Positions 25,205-35,000 of a stretch of 64,000 bases of DNA are shown one piece after another. A model generated the notes under the pieces. That model saw nothing but the letters and a program-made list of their open reading frames with translations, did no database searches and was not told the DNA's origin. This stretch comes from Paroedura picta (taxonomy: Eukaryota; Chordata; Lepidosauria; Squamata; Gekkonidae), in contig NC_135386.1 in assembly GCF_049243985.1 (NCBI RefSeq), positions 19,002,202 through 19,066,201 on the forward strand, given 5' to 3'. The position numbers and the translations under genes are program-made. Positions within the stretch are counted from its first letter, which is position 1; each line of letters opens with the position of its first letter.

Positions 25205-25376
25205 TTCGAATGAGTAGCCGTGTTGGTCTGAAGTAGCACAATAAAATCAGAGTCCAGTCAGGCACCTTTAAGACCAACAAAGATTTATTCAGGGCATGAG
25301 CTTTCGAATGCAAGCACTCAGTAGCACTCTTAAAGCACTCTTAAAGGTGTTACTGGACTCTGATGTTATTGTTAAG
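25205..25376. mobile_element. Foldback repeat, copy A
   Basis: The left arm reads GTAGCCGTGTTGGTCTGAAG ... AGAGTCCAGTCAGGCACCTTTAAGACC; the right end reads AAAGGTGTTACTGGACTCTGATG, its approximate reverse complement. It is therefore an inverted-arm element, inserted right beside the 24868-25178 MITE. Related copies occur at 39723, 51890, 59560 and 62491. Confidence 0.7.
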
Positions 25377-25379
25377 ACC

Positions 25380-27540
25380 AGTTTGCCAACTCCAATCACG
25401 AACATGCCTGGATCTTTGGGGACAGAGGGTGGAGTTGGGGGTGGGAGAAGCTGGGGGGGGCAGAGAGCTCCCCCTTTCTCACAGGGTGACTCTTGGAGAT
25501 GGGGAAGGGATTCTTGTTAGGCCCTCAAGCCCCCTGGCCGATGGGGGGCTCCTGCTGCTTCCCTTTGCATTGCAAGCGGTGTGGGGGGGGAGCATGGAGG
25601 TGAGATAACAGGAGGATCTTGCCCTCCCCTTCCTCCCCCCCTCCCCGGTTGGCTCACTGGGTGTGCTATGTGCCTCCAAGGGGCTGTGTTCATGTTTGTG
25701 GTGTGTGCTGAATTGTGTAGTTTGTGCAGAAGAGGGTTCCTGGGGGTGCGGGTGCATGCCCCTCCTACGGCACAAAGCCTGTGGCAGCCCATTCAGAACA
25801 GAGGCTGCTCCCTCCTGCAGGAAGCAGCTTTTATTTGCCTTTGGGGGGGGGGTTGGGGCACCAGAACTGGGATATCAGGCCAGGCTGGTGCCCTGGCAAC
25901 GGGCACCGTGCCATCGTCCTTGTGCACAACACAGGCTGGAAGCCAGGCAGGGCTCTCTGACACTGCCCACCCACCAATGGCTTGAGCACTTATGCTCAGG
26001 GCAGGACTGAAGAAAGGAGGTGCCATCGTGGCTCTGGGGCACAGCCGTGTCCCGGAAGAGAGCAGAAGCAGCTCCCCATGAGCTGAGCTTGGAAGGAGCA
26101 CAACAGGGGCATCCCATCTGCCACCCGGGGAGGGTCTTCATACATTCGACGGGGACGGGGCGGGGGGCGGGGGGCTGCCTTTGATGGCCTCTGGGAGTTC
26201 TGCTAGATCCTGTCGTGCCAGAACAGCAGGCTAAAAGCTGCATCTCTTCTGCATATGCCCCAAATTGCTCTTCCTTCTTGAAGCCAGCCAGCCTGGCCAT
26301 TCTGAGCCAACTGAGAGGCTAGACTACTGTAGTACTGTATTCAGGACTGCCCTTGGAGGCCATGCAGCCATCTCAGTGACTCCAGCTGGAGAAGGCTCCC
26401 AGTTTCCTTAGGCTGGCAGCGTCTGACTCCCATGTTGCAGGCTTTCCATAAGCTGCCGGTTTGTTGGTGGCTCAAGGAGCTACTGCCCTGGGAACCAGGG
26501 AACCAGGAAGAGCTGCTTCCACAGAGAACTTCCACCCTCTGCAGCTGCCTTGGTGTCTCCTCTGCATTCACACACACTGTGATGCAACCGGACACCCACT
26601 CAGCCAGACACTGGAGTTTTCGAAAACCCCGATCTGCTCCAGCCTTGCATTTGCGTCCACCCCCTGTTTGCCCTCCTCCCGCTGGCCCTTCATCCTTCCG
26701 CCTTCTCTGCCGCTCCCACCTTCCACCTGGACAGGTGGGGAAGGGAACCTTTTCAGGACACTGGTGAGGAGTTTTATGCTGTTCTACTTTCTTTTGTTCC
26801 ATTCTGTTTTGTTCTTTTGCTCCCCCTCCCACTGCTCGGCCCCAATGGCCTGTCTGAGCAGCCTGCTCATGCCCCTCCCCACCCCTCAGCTTCCCTGTCC
26901 CATGGGCCCACTCTGCTGGAACAGGAGAGGCCATGCTGACCTGGGGGAGCAGCCGCTTACCAAGGGCATGGCTCTCCACAGCAGCAGCTGCCCACAAATA
27001 GGGGGCACGGTAGTCCCTTCCAGCCGGGACCCCCCTTCTAGGAGGGGGCAGCTGGGAAGGGGAGGGCAGCAGAGGAGAGAGCAGAGTGCCCCCCCCAACT
27101 GCCCCACAGCACAGCCAGTGTCCTGCTCCCCAATGCACCCCCAGGGACAGAAAGGAAGAGTCGGCATTACTCCGAAGGGCCTGGTCCTGGAAGCTACCCC
27201 CCCCCAATAAAACACACAGGCCCTTGCCAGTGGGACCAAGGGGAGAGGGATCAGCCCAGGGGCATGGAGAACTGCCCTGGCACTTTTCTGCCCAAAGGAC
27301 ACAAGACACTGAATCCCTCACCAAGGCCAGGGGCACGGCTGGCTGGCAGCTGTGGCCTTGTTGGTGGCACACAGGTGAGCGGGTACTGCATGAGCCACAC
27401 ACTGAGGCTGCTGAAACCCCCCTCCCATCTCACTCACTCACTGAGGGGGGGGGGCTCAGACTGCCAGGGAGCAACGGCCCTCCCCAGCACACAGGAGAAA
27501 TTAAAATGCCCCTTCCAACATCCCTTTTTGGACATGCGTC
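25380..27540. other. Intergenic, 3' of GNRHR
   Basis: No gene is seen. A long open frame on the minus strand (26341-27402) gives a low-complexity translation with no domain and is not supported. A plus-strand AATAAA at 27207 has no gene attached. Confidence 0.55.
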
Positions 27541-27546
27541 TTTATT
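27541..27546 (-). terminator. GNRHR polyadenylation signal
   Basis: AATAAA on the minus strand, 150 bases beyond the GNRHR stop codon, the nearest canonical signal. Confidence 0.6.
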
Positions 27547-27695
27547 GGTGTGCTGTGCTCCCCAGCACTGGACTCCGTTGCTGCCACACACCTAGGCCAG
27601 GTACCCCTTGGACCTCCACCCTCAATGACAGGAGGACTCTGCCTTTGATCCCACCCCACCCCAGTGTGGATGCCTCTTCAGCTGCAGGGCTTGAG

Positions 27696-29212
27696 CTATG
27701 CCCCGTTTTCTCCGATGCCAGGAGGAGGGCCCTGGCTGGGCACGACCTGAGTTGAGGCAGCCTCACAGACTCCGGGGGGCTTGGCTGCTCCGCGCCTGAG
27801 ACCAGTGGTGGACATGGAGCTGTGGAAGGAGCCAGTGGGCTGGGAGGAGGGCTGAGGGAGGGGTCCCCCTCTGCAGCAGCCCCACAGCCTCTGGGGCCGG
27901 GGCCCGGCCAAGAGGCCGTAGAGGAGGGGATCCAAGCAGGCGTTCAGCAGCCCGAAGGTGAAGAGCAGATGGGCTAGCGAATGGGGCACAGAGCCCTCCA
28001 TGGCCACCGGCCAGAACCAGTACCAGAGGCCCAGCAAGTAGTAGGGAGTCCAGCAGACGACAAAGGAGCCCACAATGGCCACGCTGAGGCGTAGCATGCG
28101 CACCCGAGCCCGTGGGATGGGATTGCACGAGCGACGCAGGGGCATAGAGCCTGGAGTAGAGGCTGCGAGGACAGAAGGGTGGAGGGAGCGGGGTCAGGAG
28201 GGCAGCAGAAGGGCTGGGGACTCAGCCAGCATGCCCCAAGCCTCCCACCCCGCCTGGGGCCTGCATCGCACTTGCTGCCCTCCCCACTCCCAAGGCAGGC
28301 CAGAGACCCTCCCCAAGGGCCTGCTCAGGGACTCACCGTGGCCGGGGGATCCTTTGGAGGGGGAGATCTGCAACAGGATGTGGGTGTAGCAGGAGACCAT
28401 GACCAGCAGGGGGAGCAGGAAGAGGCCGGAGAAGGTGAGCATGTTGTAGGCCGCCTCGTGGCTGCGCCGGGCGAAGGAGCCCCGCGTGGAACACTGGGTG
28501 AAGCCGGGTGGGGAGCCCACGGTGACCGTGTGGAAGAGGAAGAGCTGTGGCAACAGGTGGGGGGGGGGGAGAGAAGAAAGAGAAAAGCTGGCCCTCCCCC
28601 CAGCCCCCAGCCCCAGGGCCCTGCAGGGTTTCCAGCCCTCTTTGCCCCTGAGGGAGGACTCCCCCCCCCTACCCCGGCCCCTGCGCTGGGTACCTGTGGC
28701 ACGGAGAGCCCCGCGCTGAGGAGCCACGCGGCTGGCAGGGAGAGCCGGCTCCTGCGCCCAGCCTCCGCCAGGGCCAGCGGTCGCACGACAGCGGCGTGGC
28801 GGTCGAGGCTGATGAGGGCGGTGAGGAAGGCGGAGGCATACATGGCCACGAGCCTGAGGAACATGAGCAGGCGGCAGGCCACGTCCCCCGCCCGCCACTG
28901 CACCGTGAGGTTCCAGGCGGCGTCCAGCGGCATCACGACCAGCGCCACCAGCAGGTCTGCCGCCGCCAGGTGCAGGAGCAGCACCCGGGCGTGCGAGCGC
29001 CGCCCCCCCTTCCTGCCCACACCGGCCCACAGGACGGCCGCGTTGCAAAGGGTCGAGACCCCGCAGAGCAGCAGGGTGAGGAGCACGCGGGCCAGGGACG
29101 CGGCGGAGAAGGTGGGCAGCAGTAATCCCTCCGCCTGGCTGCCGTTGATGGGGGAGAGGCTCCCGCGGGGCCCGGGGCCCTCGGCCAGGCTGGCATTCGC
29201 CTCGGGGACCAT
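27696..29212 (-). CDS. GNRHR: Gonadotropin-releasing hormone receptor, non-mammalian type
   Basis: A class A GPCR that binds GnRH and couples to Gq, expected on pituitary or neural cells. Three exons, 28694-29212, 28337-28544 and 27696-28162, have consensus splice sites and give 397 residues; introns are only 149 and 174 bp. Diagnostic features are NLTVQWRAGD at about 101-110 in the first extracellular loop region, MYASAFLTALISLDRH (DRH at 137-139 ending TM3), CWTPYYLLGLWYWF in TM6 near 279 and DPLLYG in TM7 near 320. TM2 carries Asp in LAAADLL and TM7 also Asp, the D/D pattern of non-mammalian receptors, and there is a long Ser/Thr-containing tail, absent from mammalian type I. NAS and NGS glycosylation sequons lie in the N-terminus. 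I chose the ATG at 29212; an in-frame ATG 48 codons upstream would add a low-complexity leader with no signal peptide need. Type II versus type III naming is unresolved. Confidence 0.92.
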
Positions 29213-29860
29213 CACGGGAGAGCCAGGGCCGAGGGCCGTCTCCTGAGGGCAAGGGCAGGACACTGCTGGGCTCCAGCCCAGGGCAGCCGCCGTGCAGGGG
29301 GAAGGGCCCCCCTCCCCTGAGCTCCCCCCCCCTCCCAGGGACCCGCCCTGCCTCACTGCCCACCCGTCTCAGGAGCAGCCAGCCGTGCCAGCGGCCATGG
29401 CCACGGCTGCCCCCGCCCTCCCCCTGCCCTCGGCTCTGCCGCGTGGGCGCGAAGGCCGCTGCTGGGGCACCTGCTTGGCGGAGCGATGCCCTTGGCGGAG
29501 GCGAGGCGAGCTGGCCCGGAGTCCCGCGGCCTCCCAGTCGCGCAAGAGCCGCTCCCCCTCCTGCCCGAGGGGGCCACACGCGGCCCAGGGAAGAGGCTCT
29601 CGAGAGCGGCCGGGCTTTGGAAAGCGGCGGCCCCGAGTGCGCCGGGCCTCTCCGGAGCGAGCGGCTCTTCTCCCCGACGCCTCCAGAGCTCACCCCTCCC
29701 TTACAAATGCACCTCCCCGCTGCTCCCCTCTCGGCGTCCCCTTCCCGTCCCCGGGAGAAGCCCTGAGAGTTTCCGCCCGTCTCCCGGAGCCCCGCGGAGA
29801 GTGCTGGCCGGAAGGCCCCGCTGGCCAGGAGCGGGCCCTGGGTCCGGACGACCTGCCTTC
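28680..29860 (-). promoter_or_regulatory. CpG island over GNRHR exon 1 and upstream
   Basis: Dense CpG covers the first exon and about 650 bases upstream. No TATA box stands out. Open frames on both strands across it are GC artefacts. Confidence 0.55.
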
Positions 29861-30999
29861 GGCCAGGCCCCTCCTCCCGACCCCCCTGGGGAAGAAGCCG
29901 CTCTCGGGCTGGCAGAGGCCTTGGTCACTACCCCTCCCGTGGGGGCTCGTTTCACTGATTTAGCACATTTCCCTTATTTTTTGGCCTCCAAGATGCAGGA
30001 GATTAAATTGGGGAAAGGTGGAATAAAAATAAATCTGCCATAAAAAAGGTAAACGTTGAAATGAGAAAACAGCATTGGCGGGGTTCGGAGTCCTCCGGTG
30101 GGCGGCAGGTCAGGAGGTCAGAACATTTTCACATTCAAAACACCCAACTCTTGAATAATTTATTGTCATCAAACATTTTATAGCACATAAATTACCCACA
30201 AGGAAACCCTCGAAGCAGGCTGCACAGGGACTGGCTTTCTTTGAGGGAAACGATGGCGTCGTCCCCAAGGCGACCAAGCATCCCAAAGCGGAAACGGTTC
30301 ACATGAGGGTCCCCCGTGTTGGAACAGGCAATTGTCTGCACCCCGAAGGCCCCTCCTCGTCTATGAGGGAAACTGCAGGAAGTTCGGTGAGAAGAAGGTT
30401 CTTCCCTGGCGCGCTGAAGGCTCCCCTGCATCCCAACCCTCCTCCCAGGCAGAACTTCCCCGACCGTCGCTCAAGCCGTGGAAGCAAAACCAAGACACCC
30501 CCCCTCCCATCTGCCCAGCGGGGCTTCTCTCCGGCCGCTATTCCTCCTTCTGTCCTCACAACGGCCCTGCGAGGTAGGCAGGGCGGAGGGTGGATCTGAC
30601 GGCGGGTGGCGCAGAGCCTCCCCGCCTTCTCGCCTGGACGCGGCACGGGTGGCCCACACATCCACAGCGCCCCTCTGGCTGGGAACGGCGGGAACACGCA
30701 GTGGAGGCGGAACAGCTTCGCTCGACGGGGCGCCCCTCGGATGCTGTCCAGCCTCCGTCCTTGCTCAGCGCGGCCAGCCAAGCCAGGGCTTCGGACGTGC
30801 CCCCGGCGACCGGGGGAAGCGGGGAGGATCGGCGGCCGGGAAAGGAGTCTCTGACCGATGCGCTTCCAGGAGTCCCGTAGGGGGCCGATCCAGGGGGCGC
30901 CTGCGGGGCTCGGGGCCGACGGTCTCCCGACGGGGGCGGGAGAGCTGGCTGTTCTGGCGGCCCCGGCTCCAGGCGGCTCCGCAGCGCGCAGCAGTAAGG
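29861..30999. other. Between GNRHR and MESP; probable MESP 3' UTR
   Basis: Bases 29940-30200 are unusually AT-rich. On the minus strand an AATAAA occurs at 30160-30165, so up to about 840 bases of 3' untranslated MESP message could lie here. Near 30550 a CTCACAACGGCCCTGCGAGGTAGGC segment resembles the 3' part of an old squamate retroposon. Confidence 0.45.
30160..30165 (-). terminator. Candidate MESP polyadenylation signal
   Basis: AATAAA on the minus strand in an AT-rich island about 835 bases past the MESP stop codon. No other signal was noticed in between. Confidence 0.4.
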
Positions 31000-31960
31000 T
31001 CAGTCCTGGGCGTCGGGCGGGAGGAAGCTCTCCAGAAAGGATAAGAGCTCGGCGGGAAGGTCCTGCGGGAAGGAGAGAAGGAGACGTGAGACCTGAGCGC
31101 TTGGCTCGGCGGGGCCCGGGGCCGGGAGGGGGGCGCAGGAGCCTCCGGAGCAGAGAGGGGCAGCCGGGGCCGTCGAGGAAAGGCGTACCTGGGCGGAGAA
31201 GTCCACCTGCGGGGGTTCGGCCGGGGCTGGCGTCGCTCTGCTACCAGCGCGCTCCTCAGCGTGCGCCCCGACGGCGCCGGGGGAGGCGGTCAGCCAGACG
31301 GTTGCTGCGTCCGTGGCAGGGCTCGGGTCCAGGCCGGCGGAGGAGGCGGCGGGTGGCTGGAGGCCGTGGTGGGGCGAGGGCCGGGCGGGCGGCTCGGGCA
31401 GGGCGCAGCCGAGGGCGGCCGGGCAGAGCTGGCAGCGTCGAGCGCGGGCGGCGCCCCGCCAGGCCAGCAGCTCGTGGCTGAGGCCCAGCAGGTCGGAGAG
31501 GTGGGCGATGTAGCGGATGGTGAGGCGCAGCGTCTCGATCTTGGTGAGGTTCTGCCCGGCGGGCGCCACCGAGGGCGGCAGGAAGCGGCGCAGCGTGTGC
31601 AGGGCCCGGGCCAGCCGCCTCATGCGCAGCTTCTCGCGCTGGCTGGCGCTCTGCCGCTGCCCGTCGCCCAGACGCCCCCGACGGCCGCCCTTGGGCCGCG
31701 GTGGGGCGGCGGCGGCAGCGGCGGCCGGGCGCGATGGGGCGTAGACGGGTGAGAGGCTGCCTGCGCCGGACTCTGGCGAGGAGGCGGGCGAGACGCAGCT
31801 GGGCACCGGCGGAGGGCCCCGGGGCGACGGCCAGTCCCACACCTGCGGCGACGGCGACCAGAAGGCGGGCAGGCACTCGAGGGCCACGCTGGTGGCGGGC
31901 GCCGGAGGGAAGCTGCTGTCCATGGCGCCGGGCTCCGGGCTTTGGGCTGGGAGGCCAGAG
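30600..31960 (-). promoter_or_regulatory. CpG island covering the whole MESP gene
   Basis: CpG-dense sequence covers both exons and the 3' flank. It explains the many long spurious open frames on both strands in this interval. Confidence 0.5.
31000..31923 (-). CDS. MESP1/MESP2: MESP-family bHLH transcription factor
   Basis: Mesoderm posterior factor, a nuclear bHLH regulator of early mesoderm, cardiac progenitors and somite segmentation in vertebrates. Exon 1 is 31189-31923 (245 codons) and exon 2 is 31000-31062 (20 residues plus stop), giving 265 residues, close to human MESP1 (268). The bHLH spans about residues 91-146: basic part [13 protein letters not shown], helix 1 [15 protein letters not shown], loop PAGQNLTK, helix 2 [19 protein letters not shown], characteristic of MESP. 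A CQLCP near 164 corresponds to the family's CPXCP-like motif, and the C-terminus [16 protein letters not shown] resembles the acidic end of MESP1. The 126-bp intron begins GTACGC and ends CCCGCAG; it is a multiple of three with no stop, so retention would keep the frame. Only one MESP is visible; its strand relative to ANPEP is that of human MESP1, but MESP1/2 assignment needs phylogeny. Confidence 0.93.
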   Translation of the reverse strand: MDSSFPPAPATSVALECLPAFWSPSPQVWDWPSPRGPPPVPSCVSPASSPESGAGSLSPVYAPSRPAAAAAAAPPRPKGGRRGRLGDGQRQSASQREKLRMRRLARALHTLRRFLPPSVAPAGQNLTKIETLRLTIRYIAHLSDLLGLSHELLAWRGAARARRCQLCPAALGCALPEPPARPSPHHGLQPPAASSAGLDPSPATDAATVWLTASPGAVGAHAEERAGSRATPAPAEPPQVDFSAQVRLSSTAPAAPLCSGGSCAPLPAPGPAEPSAQVSRLLLSFPQDLPAELLSFLESFLPPDAQD

Positions 31961-31970
31961 GGCCGCGGTG

Positions 31971-31978
31971 ATTTTTAT
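31971..31978 (-). promoter_or_regulatory. MESP TATA box
   Basis: ATAAAAAT on the minus strand, within GCATAAAAATC, about 48 bases upstream of the MESP ATG. This implies a very short 5' leader. Confidence 0.6.
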
Positions 31979-31986
31979 GCAGGCCC

Positions 31987-32027
31987 AGGTGTGAATTGGC
32001 ACCTCGGCCGGCCGGGGCACATCAAAG
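31987..32027 (-). promoter_or_regulatory. Paired T-box half-sites and TCF/LEF site upstream of MESP
   Basis: On the gene strand, AGGTGCCAATTCACACCT places two inverted T-box-like half-sites a few bases apart (31987-32004), and CTTTGATGT at 32019-32027 matches TCF/LEF. Known Mesp genes respond to T-box factors (Tbx6, T/Eomes) and Wnt, so the arrangement fits. A further AGGTGCC lies near 32045-32051. Confidence 0.5.
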
Positions 32028-32059
32028 CCTGGCCGGCTTGACAGGGCACCTAGGCGGAG

Positions 32060-35000
32060 CTCCCCCCCCCCACGCCCCAGGGAAGCCCCCCTCCTTTTTG
32101 CCTCCTACCAGGGAGGGGGGCCCTGCAGTGGGAGGGGGGACCCCACTCCCCTCTTGTCTGCCATCCCAAGAATGCCTCACTTCAGGACAGGGCCCAAGAG
32201 TGGCTTCCTTCCTTCCCCCCCCCCCACCCCCCGCCTTGAGATGCCAGCTGAGGGCACTGCCCTGTCTCCTGGTGCTCCTCCATTGCACCAGTTTAGCCCT
32301 TGCAGGGCTCCTCCTGCCACCCCGCTCTCCTGGCCAAGGCACACCCTGGGTGGGGGGCAGGCAGCCCTTCCAGAGGTGCTCCCTGGCCTCGGGGCTCTGC
32401 ACTCCCTCTCTACCAACCGGGCTGCTTTGGTCATGTGCAGGGGGTAAGCTCTGAAAGGCAATCTTGAGGAGTGATTTTCCCATCACAGGTAAAACGCACT
32501 TGTGTCAGCGTACCTGTCAGGTGATCCTATTGGCCAGAGCTCTGTCTTCGTGAGGGTCCTAAAGCAGATCTTGGCTGCTAGAGCATAATGCTCTTTGGGG
32601 GCACGGTGGGAGAAAATTACACACACACACACACCCCTTGGAGAACGGCCAGGACACATGACAGTCCGTCGGGGCAACGCCAGGTCTTGGCATTATGTGA
32701 ATGGCCCTGAGCAAGTGAGGAAATCTTTGGTTTCTCAGGCATCCAGGGAGAGGTCAGCCACTGGAGGGGTCTGCTGGGTCCCCCCCCCACCAGAAGCCCT
32801 GCCCGACTCCCCCATAGCAGCAACCACATTGCTCCACGTCTTTGCTCCCTGGTCTTCCCAGACCCAGTTGGGGCCAGGGGAAACTGCCTGTCCTGTGGCA
32901 GCCCCCCACTTGGTAGCCCACCTCCTCAAATGCCACTGTTAGACTGGTTGATGCTGCAAGCAGCCAGGCTGTGGGCCTCTCTCTCATGCCCTGGGCACAT
33001 GGCGCCCCCAACGCCAGGGTACATGACCAGGAAACAAAGTGTGCTTTTTATTCATATAAAAATTTGGCAGAGCTGCTGAAACTCCCCTGACGAGTCCATG
33101 GGGGTCCCAGCCCTGGCTCAAGAGTGTTCCCTCCACACAGGTGCAGCCGTGCCCAGGGCAGGGCCTACCAGATGGAGCGGGGCCCTTCCCAATCCCTCCG
33201 CAGCACAACTCATGCGTCCAGGGAGGGCGTTGCCAGGAGGAGCACGAAGCCTCTCCCCCCCCCTCCCATTTCCCACAGGAGGCTGGCTGGGAAGGCAGAG
33301 TGTGAAACAGCTGGGGGCAGGGAGGCGGCGGAGGCTTTCCCAGGCCAGCACGGAGGGCCCTTGACACCACGGGTGCAAAGGTTGCTGGGGAAACACAGCA
33401 GCACCCTCAGGCTTGGGAAAGGGAACCCTCTGGGAAGAAGCAGCAGAGGGAGCTCCCAAAATAAGGATGGGTGAGTGGCTGGGTGTGTGCGTAGGCGGCA
33501 GAGCAATGCAAGAGAAGGCTCTGCATGAGAACACCATGGACAGTGGAAAAGCTTGGCCACTGCTGGCCATGTTCCCCTGTGGCTTGTAGCCCCACAGCCT
33601 GTCCAGCCACCACCCTGGCCTATGCTCTTGGCTGATCCTCATGGACAGCAAGCTGCTTGGGCCTCTGCCCCTGGCTCTGCCTTGTGCCCCCCTCCCCCTC
33701 CCCCATGGCCTTCTTTGCCCTTCACACCCCCCCCCCCCCGCCATCTCATTAGGCCCCGGCCCAGTCATGAGGTCTGCCCAGGGAGCCTCACACCTCTGCC
33801 CCGCTGCTCTGCCCGTGTTTAGACAAGTGCTACCTGTGGGGCTCCCAAGCAGCCTGGCTGTTGCCTTGGGGAAAGTGGGCACACGTTGGGGGCTGCCAGC
33901 TGGAGGGGGGCAGAGGGGCTGGGAACCCCCCATGCTCAGCATCGGTTCCAGTTGGGGTGGAGGCAAGCCACAGGTCATGTGAGGAGCAAGGTCTGCTGGG
34001 ACAGTGCCCCCTGACTCCTGGCAGGACCTGCTTCCGTATTAAATAGAGGTTGAATTTCCCAATTTGGATTTTCATGATATTTACATTTAAAGGATTGAAA
34101 GAAAATTTCCATTTGAAAACGGGACATATCTAGAAACCATTCTGGTTGGATCCTACATGATATTAAACAAACAAGAACGAAGAACCCTGTACTTAATTTT
34201 ATTCTAGTAACATCAGTAGTAGCCATGGGATAGGTTGTTTTCTTTCTCTCCTAGTAGGACCTGCAAACCGAATCCAGCCTGGTGCTGCCCGAACCCCAGC
34301 TCTCCTAGAGGCCCTAGGCCGCTCCAGTGAACTGGCTGGCATTTTGATGGGCCTGGCTGAGCCCCGTCTCAAGGGTCTTCCTCCCCCTGTCTCCCCTGCA
34401 GGCTTTCGAACTCTGCTGCTGCAGCGCTAAAGGGCCAGAGCCGAGGCCTCCTTCCTGCTTGGGGAATGGGGAAGGGATGCTTCAGACAATCCTGGAGGGT
34501 GCGTTTGGGGCCACTAGAACCAACCTGTGGTGCATTCAAATGGTGCTTCTTCCTCACCTCCTGTGCTCCACCTGCCTGGCTCTCCCCTGCTGCCTGTTTG
34601 CCCTGCAGCATCCCTGGTACCCTCCAGCCCCTTTGCCAGCAAAAGGCGACAGTTTCCGAGGGGCCCTTTGCCTGAAGACAGCCAGGAGGGTGTGCTTGGG
34701 GGGCTGCCTCCCTTGCAGGAGCACCCAAGCCTTCCTTCCCTGCCAGGAAGCTGCCCAGGGGACTGCCCAGGGGAACTTGGATCCCCAAGCAAGGCTGCCT
34801 GGTTTCCTTTGCTGCTCCGCCATGCTCAGCACAAGGGCCAGTGGCAGGCTGGAGGCTGAGGGGCCCTGATTGGATGATCCTGTGGCCCTCAGTGAATGGC
34901 AACAGGGCTGCCATGATCTCGGGGGGGGGGGGGAGGCAGTGGCCTTTTCTTGCATGTATCTCCACCCAGCGTGAGGAGGACATCAACAGGCAGCCTGAGG

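Noticed and set aside
26341-27402. 353-codon open frame on the minus strand
   Set aside because: Low-complexity translation, no domain, no splice or promoter context, and it lies in the GC-rich downstream flank of GNRHR.
28179-29246. Long plus-strand frame antisense to GNRHR
   Set aside because: A shadow of a GC-rich coding exon; the translation has no recognisable feature.
33118-33978. 286-codon minus-strand frame between MESP and ANPEP
   Set aside because: No bHLH or other domain, low complexity, no supporting splice structure; not a second MESP.
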